DNA from: Candidatus Eremiobacteraceae bacterium | GTDB taxonomy: Bacteria; Vulcanimicrobiota; Vulcanimicrobiia; Eremiobacterales; Eremiobacteraceae | Length of the DNA stretch: 64,000 nt | Assembly: GCA_035710745.1 (NCBI GenBank) | Contig: DASTCX010000003.1 | Span: 124,001 to 188,000 of the forward strand | Direction of reading: 5' to 3' | In this document: positions 29,050 through 37,947 of the stretch, in pieces | Position numbering within the stretch: position 1 is the stretch's first letter | Layout of the letters: each line of letters opens with the position of its first letter | The notes under the pieces: generated by a model | The model's input: the letters and a program-made list of their open reading frames with translations, nothing else | Told to the model about the DNA's origin: nothing | Databases searched by the model: none | Position numbers and translations under genes: made by a program

Positions 29050-30408
29050 ATGAAAAAACTGCAGCGTGGCCTCACTCTCATCACCGCGCTCGCCATCGTG
29101 GCGATCTTCTTGGCGATTGCGATCATGATGCTCGAACTCGCAACGCACAATAGTCAGAACGTCGGCGCAAGCTACACGAAACAGCAGTATTTCGACGTCG
29201 CCGAGGCGGGCATCGACCGTGGTCTCACGGACGTCGATTCGAACCTGCCGGCGCCGGGATCGACCGGGTTTGGGACCGCGCCGCCGAACCCGCCTCCAAC
29301 GCCATCAAGCGATCAAACAGCGCTGCCTTCAGAGCCGAACGTGCCTTATTACTACTCCTATTGGCATAACCCGAACCCGGGTGCGACAAGTATCCCGGAC
29401 CCGCTCCACGCGCGAGGCTTCGACGGCGCGGGGAGCACGATCCCGGTTCCAGGATTCGGCACCCTCATCTGGTCGTATACGAAGAGCACCTTCGACGGGC
29501 AGCCGACCGGTCGCGACGTCGGCGTCGAAGTTCTCGCGAACGTCGCCAGCATCGAGCAGCACACGTGCGCGGTGTGTGCGGGTGGGGGTGTCACGGTCGA
29601 TGGCAGCAGCCATCTGGGAAGCCAAACGCCACCTCCCAATTGTGGGTCGACCACGCCATACGACAAGATCTGCACTGACCCGCTCGCAAGCCCGAACCCC
29701 CCGACGTTCGTACCCGTCACGAGCGGCCAGACCTACCTGCCCAAAGGCAATTGCAACAGCGTGTCGTGCGCTTACGGCGACGCCGGGAGCGGCGGAACGT
29801 ATCAGAACATCTCTCAGAATGCGGACAGCTCACAATTTCTCGACTCGCAAGCGACCATCGACGAGATGAGCAACGCCGCGATGTGGCTGTCGCTCTCGAA
29901 CTCCAACAGCAACGTCTTCTACACGTCGTGCTCGTCGGGTTGCAACTACAGTGCGATCAGCAACATCAACAAGAACAATGGCGGTATCGGCGTCGGGCAG
30001 GTCGCCTTTTTCGACGGCAACGTAGCACTCTCGGGAGGCTCGAGTGCGGCCGCTAGCTACGCCGGCATGCTCATCGTCGGCGGCTGTCTGTCCGTGAGCG
30101 GCGGAACCCTCAGCGGGACGACGGTGACAGCGGAGACGATCGTCTTGGGGTCGGATTCGCAGTGCGGTGGCAACGCTTTCGCCGTGTCGGGCAACGGCGT
30201 TTGGAACGGCGGCACGCTCTATACTGCGAATGGGTCCGTGTCCATCGCAGGTACCGGCAACGTGAAGTACACGAATTTCTACGGGGACATTATATCGGCA
30301 GGCACGGTCACGATCGGCGGTAATGGGAACTTCGCCTATCAGTATGGAGCCCAGGGCACGACGACATCCTTTGGCCAGTACGCGGTTGAGAGTTTCATGC
30401 AGTACTGA
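29050..30408 (+). CDS. PilX-like pilus assembly protein
   Basis: A 452-residue exported protein. The N-terminus KKLQRGLTLITALAIVAIFL followed by an aromatic AEAGIDRGL segment is the PilX_N pattern (RG..L.t...i...l, then a Y.vAEAG motif). The remainder is a long Gly/Ser/Asn-rich, probably beta-helical surface region with six or more cysteines. Third gene of the pilin-like operon. This operon lacks PilA, PilB and PilC, so the pilus machine must be elsewhere. Confidence 0.78.
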   Translation: MKKLQRGLTLITALAIVAIFLAIAIMMLELATHNSQNVGASYTKQQYFDVAEAGIDRGLTDVDSNLPAPGSTGFGTAPPNPPPTPSSDQTALPSEPNVPYYYSYWHNPNPGATSIPDPLHARGFDGAGSTIPVPGFGTLIWSYTKSTFDGQPTGRDVGVEVLANVASIEQHTCAVCAGGGVTVDGSSHLGSQTPPPNCGSTTPYDKICTDPLASPNPPTFVPVTSGQTYLPKGNCNSVSCAYGDAGSGGTYQNISQNADSSQFLDSQATIDEMSNAAMWLSLSNSNSNVFYTSCSSGCNYSAISNINKNNGGIGVGQVAFFDGNVALSGGSSAAASYAGMLIVGGCLSVSGGTLSGTTVTAETIVLGSDSQCGGNAFAVSGNGVWNGGTLYTANGSVSIAGTGNVKYTNFYGDIISAGTVTIGGNGNFAYQYGAQGTTTSFGQYAVESFMQY

Positions 30409-30436
30409 TCAAGGAAAACCGAAAGGCAAGGCCGCG

Positions 30437-30460
30437 GCGGTCGAGATGAATCTCGACCGC
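30437..30460 (+). terminator. Hairpin repeat followed by T-run after the pilin operon
   Basis: A family member with perfect 11-nt arms GCGGTCGAGAT / ATCTCGACCGC, followed by TCCCTTTTT. This copy fits a rho-independent terminator for the plus-strand pilin operon. Confidence 0.7.
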
Positions 30461-30487
30461 TCCCTTTTTCATCGCGCGGTCTCGAGT

Positions 30488-31606
30488 CTAGTGGTGCGAA
30501 TGTGCGCCGTTGCGGTTGCCCCACCAGACGAGGACCGCGGTCGCAGCTATGAGCGCGATGTTCAGGAAGGTCGTGTAATCCCACGCGACGTGCTCGACCA
30601 TCATGAGCAGACCGCCCGTTGGCGACGGCACGGCGTGGAGTAGCGCGAACGCACCTTCGACGATCAAGCCGCTGATCACCATAGCGGCGTAGAAGACGCC
30701 GACCATCCGCCATGTGAGCGGCCAGCCGTAGTAGCGGCGGTAGATATCGATGAGCGGCAGCACGATGAGATCGGCGTACAAGAACGCGATGACGCCGCCG
30801 AAAGTGCTGCCGCCGTTCCATAGGACGGCGGCGAGCGGCACGTTACCGATTGAGCACACGAAGCTCAAGACGGCGATGATCGGGCCGACCAGCGCATTCT
30901 CGATCGTGCGAAGCACGGCCGGCGCATGCTCGAGAAAGAGCGCCTGCCACCAGGCGGCTGGGATAGCGATCGCGAGAAATCCGGCGATGACGAAGCCCAA
31001 GATGAGATCGGTCTGGAGCATCGACCAATCCATCTGGAAATAGTGCGAGATGTAGCGCCAGCCTTCGCCTGAGCGCAGCTTCTGCCAGAGCGTCGCGCCG
31101 GGAGCGAGCATCTCGCCGTGATCGTGCTCGTGACCGCCTGGCTTCAACTCTTCGACGTGCGCACGGCCGCTCTCGACGACGTCGCGAGTGAAGAAGACGC
31201 GTGCGAGCGCCGCGAAGACGGCGATGAGCACGATGCCGCCGAGCCACTCGGCGACGACGAACGGCCAGCCCATGAGCCGCCAGAGGATGAGACCGAGCTC
31301 GATCACGAGATTCGTCGAAGCGAACATGAACGCCATCGACGTCGTGAAGTCCGCGCCGCGCTTGAAGACCGACTTGGCCGTCGCCGCCGCGGCGTAGCTG
31401 CACGACGAGCTTGCGGCGCCCAAGACCGCGGCAAGGCTCAGCTCGCGCAGGCCGGCGCGCCCCAGCGTCTTCGCGAGGCCGCCTTTCGGCACGTACGCCT
31501 GCACCATCGCCGAAAGGATGAAGCCGAGGAGCAGCGACCAGAGCACCGACCAGAACATGGCGAAGGACGCGTAAAGCCAGCGGCCGATGAAGTCGAGCAC
31601 GATCAT
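30488..31606 (-). CDS. ArsP/DUF318-family permease
   Basis: A 372-residue permease with two groups of four TM helices separated by a His/Asp-rich cytoplasmic loop (KPGGHEHDHGEM near 185). ASSSCSYAAAATAKSVFKRG near 65 and SIGNVPLAAVLWNGGSTFGG near 270 are the paired cores of the family, whose best-known member exports organoarsenicals. A terminal HSHH tail and the loop histidines suggest metal contact. It is last in the copper cluster, 51 bases after the CopD-cytochrome gene, so copper or organometal export is a reasonable inference. Confidence 0.85.
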   Translation of the reverse strand: MIVLDFIGRWLYASFAMFWSVLWSLLLGFILSAMVQAYVPKGGLAKTLGRAGLRELSLAAVLGAASSSCSYAAAATAKSVFKRGADFTTSMAFMFASTNLVIELGLILWRLMGWPFVVAEWLGGIVLIAVFAALARVFFTRDVVESGRAHVEELKPGGHEHDHGEMLAPGATLWQKLRSGEGWRYISHYFQMDWSMLQTDLILGFVIAGFLAIAIPAAWWQALFLEHAPAVLRTIENALVGPIIAVLSFVCSIGNVPLAAVLWNGGSTFGGVIAFLYADLIVLPLIDIYRRYYGWPLTWRMVGVFYAAMVISGLIVEGAFALLHAVPSPTGGLLMMVEHVAWDYTTFLNIALIAATAVLVWWGNRNGAHSHH

Positions 31607-31657
31607 GCCGGACGGCTGTACGCCGTCCTGCTTCGCGTTTCTTCCTCTACCTTCGGT

Positions 31658-33580
31658 TCAGTGAGCGTGGCCCGCGTGGTTCGCCGCCGCCACCGGGATA
31701 CGTGCGACAAGTACGGTGTCGGAAAGCAATGTGGCGGTGTCGGCAAGGCCGCCGTTCTTACTCGCCGTCCAGCGCGCGCGCACGCTGCCATTGCGATCGA
31801 GCATGAGCTCCGTCTCACCGCCATCGGTAGAGGTCCGAAACAGGTCGAGCATCGCTCGAACATCATCCGAGACGTCGACCTCGAAGGGGGCCTTGCCGGC
31901 GGATGAGTCGAGCCGAACTGCGATGATGTGCAGCCCCGCGCCAGAAAGACGCTGCCCGGATCCCGCCAATTGCTCAAGTCGAGCGAGCGGAACGCGCGCG
32001 GCATACAGCACGATGAGAACAGGGCCGGTCTTCGACGTCTGACTCAACGTATTCTGCGCGCCGCTCTGCTCGTAAGCAAAATCAGGGAGTGGCGGCGCAG
32101 CAGCGGTGCTGATGTGCGATGTCGCCTGGTCCGCAATGATGCCAGCCGCGCGCGCAAACACGAAGTTGATCAAGTCCCACCTCTGGTCGGACGTCAGCTT
32201 GGCTGCGAAGCCCGGCATCACGTGGTTGTCGCTGCCGTTGCTGACCCACCAGAAAATGTCGCCGGCCTTGTGCGCGAACAGATGTGATTCCGTGAGATCC
32301 GCCGGGCGCGTTGGAAGCGATTTCGCAAGCGGGCCGTCGCCGCGACCGTCGGCGCCGTGGCATGGCGTGCAGTTCGCTGCGTACAGCGGTGCACCGCGCG
32401 CTACAGAAGGCGCCGAATAGGGTTGTGTCGACGCGTAGTACGTCGTAGGATACGCGCGCACGATCCCTGGCCAGGCCGCGACGCAACCGATAGCTACGAA
32501 CACGATGAGGGCCGCGACCGAGGCAGTCGTTAACCGGTGATGTCTGCGCCAAGCCGTGATCGCGACGACCGTTATACACACCGCGAGAGCGAATACGACC
32601 ACCCACAGTACTGTCTGTATGCGCGGCGCGATCTCGCCGAAATCGAGCCGGAACGGCAGCGGCCAATTCGGCTCGGTGTGCAACCCCGGGGGCAGGATGC
32701 CGATGACGCCGACGATGCCGAGCACGAGCACACCGATGCCGGCCTCCGTCAACACGTTGCGGCGCAATTGGAAGACGGCGAGCAGTCGGTCGGCGGTTTT
32801 GCCGGCGACGTCGGTGAGCCTCGGAATAAATCGACGCCGGTTTCTGCTCGCGACCGCGATCATCACCACGAAGAGAGCGACTTTTACCAGCAGGAGCTGA
32901 CCGTACAAGGTCCCGACGAGCGCCGCAACGGTGCCGGCCAAGAACCAGGTGTTCACGACTCCGGTCACGAGCAACGTTCCAACGCACGTGAGCCCTAACG
33001 TGGAGAAGCGCAAAGTCGCCGCTTGCGCCGCCGTCACCGCGTCTGCGCTACCTTCGCGGCGCGCTTCTGCGAGCAACATGCCGAGCGGTACCAGCGCGCC
33101 GAGCCAAGCGCCGGTGGCCAACAAATGCAAGATGTCGGCGGGCAGGTGGATGGCGTCGAAGGGTACGTCTTCGGCAGCTGCTCCGTGTCCAGCCCATGCA
33201 AGGGAGGCGACGAAGGCCGCGGCGGCCAGCGCCCCGATCACGGCCGGGACTTGGTTTCGCGTGAAACGCTGCACCACGAGACATCCCGCGAGTATGGCGA
33301 CGAGCGCAAGTCGGATGAGCCAGGCGGTGCCGAAATGCGTTTGCGTCAAGACGATGACGAGGACGCCGGCCGGTAGCACCGCGCTCAGCGGCATCCCGCT
33401 CATCTGAGAACCGAGGATGAAGAGCCACGCACCGCCGGTCACGAATGCCACGATAAGGCACCACCAAGCGAGCGTGAAGAGCCGTCGGTCGAGTCGCGAT
33501 CGTAATCCCTGCGCCGCATCCGCGCGGCGAAACGCCGGCCATGCGATCAGGATCCAAAAGACGAACACGCCTTCGAGCAC
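31658..33580 (-). CDS. copD: CopD-like membrane protein fused to cytochrome c and a thioredoxin-like tail
   Basis: A membrane protein of about 640 residues. The first 300 residues form a CopD-type multi-helix copper-transport unit. TMs continue to about 380, then a cytochrome c domain with the haem site CTPCHGADGRGDG near 403 and an axial Met in NHVMPGFA near 443. The last 120 residues resemble a thioredoxin/SCO-type fold without a CxxC. The given start is GTG 33580, but it removes part of TM1. The frame stays open back to 33634 and encodes a conserved-looking FLVATRILHYAASAVLEG with the TM1 His, so the real N-terminus is probably at the ATC codon 33629-33631, 3 bases after the copC stop. Confidence 0.85.
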   Translation of the reverse strand: MLEGVFVFWILIAWPAFRRADAAQGLRSRLDRRLFTLAWWCLIVAFVTGGAWLFILGSQMSGMPLSAVLPAGVLVIVLTQTHFGTAWLIRLALVAILAGCLVVQRFTRNQVPAVIGALAAAAFVASLAWAGHGAAAEDVPFDAIHLPADILHLLATGAWLGALVPLGMLLAEARREGSADAVTAAQAATLRFSTLGLTCVGTLLVTGVVNTWFLAGTVAALVGTLYGQLLLVKVALFVVMIAVASRNRRRFIPRLTDVAGKTADRLLAVFQLRRNVLTEAGIGVLVLGIVGVIGILPPGLHTEPNWPLPFRLDFGEIAPRIQTVLWVVVFALAVCITVVAITAWRRHHRLTTASVAALIVFVAIGCVAAWPGIVRAYPTTYYASTQPYSAPSVARGAPLYAANCTPCHGADGRGDGPLAKSLPTRPADLTESHLFAHKAGDIFWWVSNGSDNHVMPGFAAKLTSDQRWDLINFVFARAAGIIADQATSHISTAAAPPLPDFAYEQSGAQNTLSQTSKTGPVLIVLYAARVPLARLEQLAGSGQRLSGAGLHIIAVRLDSSAGKAPFEVDVSDDVRAMLDLFRTSTDGGETELMLDRNGSVRARWTASKNGGLADTATLLSDTVLVARIPVAAANHAGHAH

Positions 33581-33634
33581 TGCGCTCGCGGCGTAGTGCA
33601 GGATGCGCGTCGCTACGAGGAACGAATCGATCGC

Positions 33635-34006
33635 TTAGCCCTTCCCGACCGTGAAGTTGAAGTCGCCTTCCGTCGTATGCGTGTCGACAGACAGAGCATG
33701 CCACTTCACGGTATAGGTCCCGGGCGACAACGATTTCAGCTTGACCGTCATCTCAGCTGGGCTGGACGGATCAACGGTCGCGTTGCCGTCGGTGACGGCC
33801 GCACCCGATTGGTCGCTCACGGTGACCCAGCTGAACGCAGGCTCCAGCTCCTGTGTGAACCACAGATGGATGACGGTGGGCGACGACGGTACCGTGCTTC
33901 CGACCGCGGGATCCGAATGATCCAGAAACGCGTGCGCAAGAAGCGGTGATGTGGTGGTCAACGTCGCGACGAGCGCGAGGGCCGCGGCGATTATACGACT
34001 ATTCAT
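33635..34006 (-). CDS. copC: CopC-family periplasmic copper-binding protein
   Basis: A 123-residue exported cupredoxin-fold protein. The signal peptide ends LLAHA and the mature N-terminus HAFLDHSDPAVGSTV supplies the copper-ligand His; the conserved VKWHALSVDTHTTEGDF segment gives the second His/Asp ligands. It would carry Cu(II) in the periplasm and pass it to CopD. GGGGAA precedes ATG 34006, which overlaps the upstream gene by 8 bases. The CopD frame continues directly after the TAA stop. Confidence 0.92.
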   Translation of the reverse strand: MNSRIIAAALALVATLTTTSPLLAHAFLDHSDPAVGSTVPSSPTVIHLWFTQELEPAFSWVTVSDQSGAAVTDGNATVDPSSPAEMTVKLKSLSPGTYTVKWHALSVDTHTTEGDFNFTVGKG

Positions 34007-34916
34007 TTCCCCAAAGGTTCCTTTTGATGAGCGGTCTGCCAAACCAACTCTTATAGTAGGTATCAAGAAACACGTGGAACTGTATGACGAAGCCGGTGCC
34101 CTGCCCGAGGTGCGTCTCATGATTGGCAGGCAGTATCGCCTCGGCGCCCAGCTGCCAGTTGTTGGCGTCATAGAGAAGCCCGGGAGAGATCGTGCCGGCC
34201 GGCGTGCCGCCGTCAGGGGTCGTCATCGCGAACTCGACGATAGGCGTCGTGTGGGTCATCCAATTCGGCAGATTCAGCGCCTTGACGTGTTGTTGCATGT
34301 ACGGCATCGAATACTGTAACGAAGCCGCGTAGCTCCACGCATTCGGAGAAACGCTATTATTGTCGGAAATGACGCGGCTCACTTCGCCGGTTATCGCAAA
34401 TGGGCGCATCCAGCCGTCCCGCGCCCCGCCTAGACCCTTGCCGATGTAGAACGTCGGCGCCGTATTAGCGATGGTGTCGATCGCCCCGGCATCGCGGAGT
34501 TGGGTAGAGCCGGTTCCAGGTAGTTCCCTGACTACACCGATCGACCAGGCGAGCTCTTTATGCTCGAAATGCTCCACGCACGGATGCTGATCTTTGATCG
34601 TCAGGGTAAGGTTATCCCAACCGTGTAAGGACTGCGTCGGGCTGAATTGCTCGACATAGTCGCCGTTGATGCCAAAGCCCAGGTCCTCCGTGATCGTCTT
34701 ATCCCATTCGTACCCGTACGTGTTGCCCTCGCCGGACGGCGTCGGCGTGAGTCCGACGGTCGGCAGCGACATCTCGTCGCTCACACCCGGGTCGTCCATG
34801 GTCAGCGTGGTGGGAAATACTCGATCGCCGCAGACGACATGCGCCGCGGCGGCCGAGTAGGTCACCAACATCAACGCGCTGGCTGTCAGGAGCGCACGGT
34901 AAAGTGTGCGTTTCAT
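33999..34916 (-). CDS. Secreted, probably outer-membrane beta-barrel protein in the copper cluster
   Basis: A 305-residue exported protein of unknown family. A signal peptide (MKRTLYRALLTASALM, cleavage near SAAAA) precedes a beta-rich body with alternating aromatics and a conserved-looking Cys pair (VVCGDRVF, HPCVEHFEH). The closing segment TGFVIQFHVFLDTYYKSWFG reads like barrel strands. ATG 34916 is preferred over the longer frame to 34961 because the signal peptide starts there. It overlaps copC, so it probably serves copper handling, perhaps as an outer-membrane exit. Confidence 0.7.
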   Translation of the reverse strand: MKRTLYRALLTASALMLVTYSAAAAHVVCGDRVFPTTLTMDDPGVSDEMSLPTVGLTPTPSGEGNTYGYEWDKTITEDLGFGINGDYVEQFSPTQSLHGWDNLTLTIKDQHPCVEHFEHKELAWSIGVVRELPGTGSTQLRDAGAIDTIANTAPTFYIGKGLGGARDGWMRPFAITGEVSRVISDNNSVSPNAWSYAASLQYSMPYMQQHVKALNLPNWMTHTTPIVEFAMTTPDGGTPAGTISPGLLYDANNWQLGAEAILPANHETHLGQGTGFVIQFHVFLDTYYKSWFGRPLIKRNLWGNE

Positions 34917-35012
34917 ATTCCTAACTACCTCGTTCTTCATACCGCACCCAAACGGCGCCATGCGCCCACAGCTGGGCCCGACGCCTCGAAGACTAGTGAC
35001 TTCGGTGATCGC

Positions 35013-35675
35013 CTAATTGAAGGCGAGGCGGGGTGGTGGTCTGTTCGCGATGTGGAGCGCGAGCGGGGTTGGACGAATCGACCGACGAGCAACGCGAGTC
35101 GCCCAGGCGGGAAGGCTGGTCGTGCCGGTCGTGACGATGAGCCGGCGAACGATTGGAATGATGACGCGCGCGATCGCGGTCGACACGTCGACGATCGTCC
35201 GAATGCCGCGGAAGACCGCGATCGTGACGGCGAGCGCGCACAAAGCGTGGATCGAGAGCGTGACGAGCGGCGGACCGCCGAGCGACACACCTAAACCGAT
35301 CGGATGACCGAAACGCTGGACCTGTTCGAGCGCTTCGAGCGACAAGAGCAGTGGTATCTGCAGGCCGTAGACAAGCGCAGCCGTCGCCGGGCTCGGTCGC
35401 CGCATCGCTCGCAGGAGCTCGAGCCGTCTCGCTGGCGTCTCGTGACGGAGACTTTCGATCACGGTTCCGATGGCAGACAGCGCTAAGAACCCGAGGACGA
35501 TGGCTGCGACCGCGATCGCTGCGAACACCGTAAACGAATGCTGATATCGAGCGTACGTACCGGCGAAAACGCGCAGCGATCCGAGAACGTCGACGGCCGC
35601 GTGACCGCCCGCAGCACCCGCAACAGCGGCAACGCCGATCGCCCATGCATAGAGCCGAGGCTGCATCACGCGCAT
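35013..35675 (-). CDS. Four-helix membrane protein, unknown
   Basis: A 220-residue protein with four likely membrane segments (about 10-26, 48-72, 105-118, 135-155) and a basic C-terminus. No family is recognised. It is the first minus-strand gene of the copper cluster but a 96-base gap separates it from the next start, so operon membership is uncertain. Confidence 0.6.
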   Translation of the reverse strand: MRVMQPRLYAWAIGVAAVAGAAGGHAAVDVLGSLRVFAGTYARYQHSFTVFAAIAVAAIVLGFLALSAIGTVIESLRHETPARRLELLRAMRRPSPATAALVYGLQIPLLLSLEALEQVQRFGHPIGLGVSLGGPPLVTLSIHALCALAVTIAVFRGIRTIVDVSTAIARVIIPIVRRLIVTTGTTSLPAWATRVARRSIRPTPLALHIANRPPPRLAFN

Positions 35676-35738
35676 ATCAGTTGTAAGTACGCAATCTCGC
35701 GATGGCGACCTGCACGAAATACGCTGAAAAACGTGGCT

Positions 35739-37406
35739 CTAGTGCAAGAGTTTGTCGAAGTTATTCACGATCATCGTGCCGATGCCGGTCATCTGGTCGT
35801 AGCCGGGTCCGGCGCTATACGGCGGGATGCTCCCAACGGTGATATCACGGAAGTAGAGCGTCGAACCCCGCGAATATCCGTGGCGCAGCCACTTCCTGTA
35901 CAGCGTCACGTTGAAGTTGCCGGAGCGTGCGCCGATGACTTGGTTCGTCTCGACGAGCGCTGCACCGAAGATCGGTGACGCTTGCGAGGTTCCACCGATC
36001 GGCCCGCACCAACAGCCGTCGTAGTAGAACGACGCGCCGCTTCCAGGATCGGCGTCGTACGAGACGTCGGGGATGTTGCGCCCACCCGCGATGATCGTCG
36101 GCACGTTCTTCTGATACGCCGGCACGCCGAACAAAACGGAGACGCCGCCACCGGATCCGTCCCAACCGACCTCGTTCGTCTCTTGGCCCTGCGACGTCAC
36201 CGAGAGCGTCGTGCCGCCGACGCCGGTGTTGTGCGGGATGTCGACCGGCGTGCCGACGCTGACGCCGTTGCAGCCATCCCAGTTCGAACCGCCGTCGCCG
36301 GACGCCGCATGGAACGTGATGCCGAGCGCGTTGCCCTGCACCGCGACCTTGTTGAGCGACTCCGGATAGCCTCGGTGGATCGCCGTCTCGCAGTATCCAT
36401 AGCTCGTGTTGAGCGCGTCGATCTTGTCGTCGGTGACGACCTGATTGTAGATGTCGATGAAATTGCCGTTCGTCGGCTCGTCGTACGTGACTTCGTAGAC
36501 GTACAGCGCGGTGCCGGGCGCGAGTGACACGATCTGCTCGACATCGAGCGTCGTCTCGATCGAGTCGGGTCCGTCGCCGGGGGCCGGACCGCCGTCGACG
36601 AGGACGCGCTGCGTCGCCGGGCCGGTGCGGTTGATCTGGAAGTACGATAGGAACGACGAGAGATCGGTGTCGAGGAAGTCGGCGTCCGTCGCGACACCTG
36701 ATGCGTGGCCGGAGCCGTCAAAGCCGTTGAGTTCGGGGAAGCTGTACGAGCGCTGGAAAACGAGCGGCCCGTAGCCGCCGTCGGCGCCGAAGACCGGTTC
36801 TGCATTCGGACCGAACGAAGTGTTCGAGCTGCGATGCGGGTTCCGTGAAAACGCGTAGAGCGGACGCATCCGGCCCGCTGCGTCGAGTCCCACGACGTGG
36901 TAGACCAGGTCGCCGATTTCCGCAGGCACCACTCCCGCCCTCACGTTCGTCCACGTCGTGCGGCCGTCTGAGGTCCGGATCGCATGGATGTTCGTGCCGA
37001 AATAGCGTGCCATGACCGGCGCGGGCGCCGCGGCATCGATGACGGTTCGGTTCGCGTACGAATGCGTGACCCGCAGTCCGCCGCGCTGAAGCGAGGCCAG
37101 GACGCGGCCGTACTCCGTCGGTGTCGGCGCGAAATACGCGTCGAATTGCGCGGGCGTCAGGAAGTGATGGTAATACGGCGAATCCGGATCGGCTTGCGCT
37201 TGGGTGAGCGCTTCCAGTTCCGCGTCATGATGATAATTCAAGACGATCGCGACGCGAACGTCGAGCGACGCGGGTGCGGCACCTAAGTCGCGGACGCCGC
37301 GAAGCGTGCCGGCCTCGATGGGTCTCGTCGCGGCCATCGCGAGCGACGTGCTCATGGCGAGTGCGGATGCAAAACCGAACGCGAAAAGGGCGAAGCGAAA
37401 GCGCAT
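35739..37406 (-). CDS. Sedolisin (S53) serine-carboxyl protease precursor
   Basis: A 555-residue secreted, acid-active peptidase. Signal peptide (MRFRFALFAFGFASALA), then a pro-domain to about residue 190 with PYYHHFLTPAQFDAYFAPT, then the catalytic domain. Catalytic residues are all visible: Glu and Asp in SIETTLDVEQ (near 282 and 286), the oxyanion Asp in ASGDGGSN (near 368) and Ser in GGTSQASP (near 474). The C-terminal calcium site is AGPGYDQMTGIGT. ATG 37406 follows GAGAGGATAC. S53 enzymes digest protein at low pH, which suits an acidic-soil lifestyle. Confidence 0.93.
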   Translation of the reverse strand: MRFRFALFAFGFASALAMSTSLAMAATRPIEAGTLRGVRDLGAAPASLDVRVAIVLNYHHDAELEALTQAQADPDSPYYHHFLTPAQFDAYFAPTPTEYGRVLASLQRGGLRVTHSYANRTVIDAAAPAPVMARYFGTNIHAIRTSDGRTTWTNVRAGVVPAEIGDLVYHVVGLDAAGRMRPLYAFSRNPHRSSNTSFGPNAEPVFGADGGYGPLVFQRSYSFPELNGFDGSGHASGVATDADFLDTDLSSFLSYFQINRTGPATQRVLVDGGPAPGDGPDSIETTLDVEQIVSLAPGTALYVYEVTYDEPTNGNFIDIYNQVVTDDKIDALNTSYGYCETAIHRGYPESLNKVAVQGNALGITFHAASGDGGSNWDGCNGVSVGTPVDIPHNTGVGGTTLSVTSQGQETNEVGWDGSGGGVSVLFGVPAYQKNVPTIIAGGRNIPDVSYDADPGSGASFYYDGCWCGPIGGTSQASPIFGAALVETNQVIGARSGNFNVTLYRKWLRHGYSRGSTLYFRDITVGSIPPYSAGPGYDQMTGIGTMIVNNFDKLLH

Positions 37407-37539
37407 GAACGTATCCTCTCTCCGCGCGCCTTTCTCGCTGAGCGAGGACATCACATTTCGAGCTGCCAGCTGGATGAAATGCGCGATGGAAAACTAGAAT
37501 AGCAGCAGGGCTCGATGTCGTATGAGCTCCGGCTTTATC

Positions 37540-37812
37540 CTAGTGGTAGAAGTAGGGATCGAGGACGCTGATCTCGTGGATGCTGTCGACCGGAAGACCG
37601 TTACGCTCGGCCGCTTTGCGGATCGAGTCTTCGTTCGGGCCGTCGTAGATGCAGTACGTCTTCTTATGATCCTTTGAAACGTACGAATGGACCCAGGTCA
37701 CGCCGACGTCGCCGTTGTTATCGACGACCGTGCGACACGCATCCGCGCCTTGTTTCGTGGTTGGAATCGTCAAGCCGTCTTTGAAGGTTCGTTCGATCAA
37801 ATATCGAGGCAT
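37540..37812 (-). CDS. DUF4242-family small protein
   Basis: A 90-residue soluble ferredoxin-like-fold protein. MPRYLIERTF and the VTWVHSYVSKDHKKTYCIYD core match DUF4242, which is sometimes annotated as nickel-binding. GGAGG lies 5 bases upstream of ATG 37812. It is divergent from the cyclase-ATPase gene. Role unknown. Confidence 0.85.
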   Translation of the reverse strand: MPRYLIERTFKDGLTIPTTKQGADACRTVVDNNGDVGVTWVHSYVSKDHKKTYCIYDGPNEDSIRKAAERNGLPVDSIHEISVLDPYFYH

Positions 37813-37947
37813 GGATCCTCCGTTCATTTCAGGTACGAGGACGGGATCTCGAACGATGGGATTCGCGAATTATAGCGCGGCCGGGCCGCGGTTGACAAGC
37901 GTTCTATAGGTCCACGGTGCCGCTGGGTGGAACATTCGCCGTAGACC

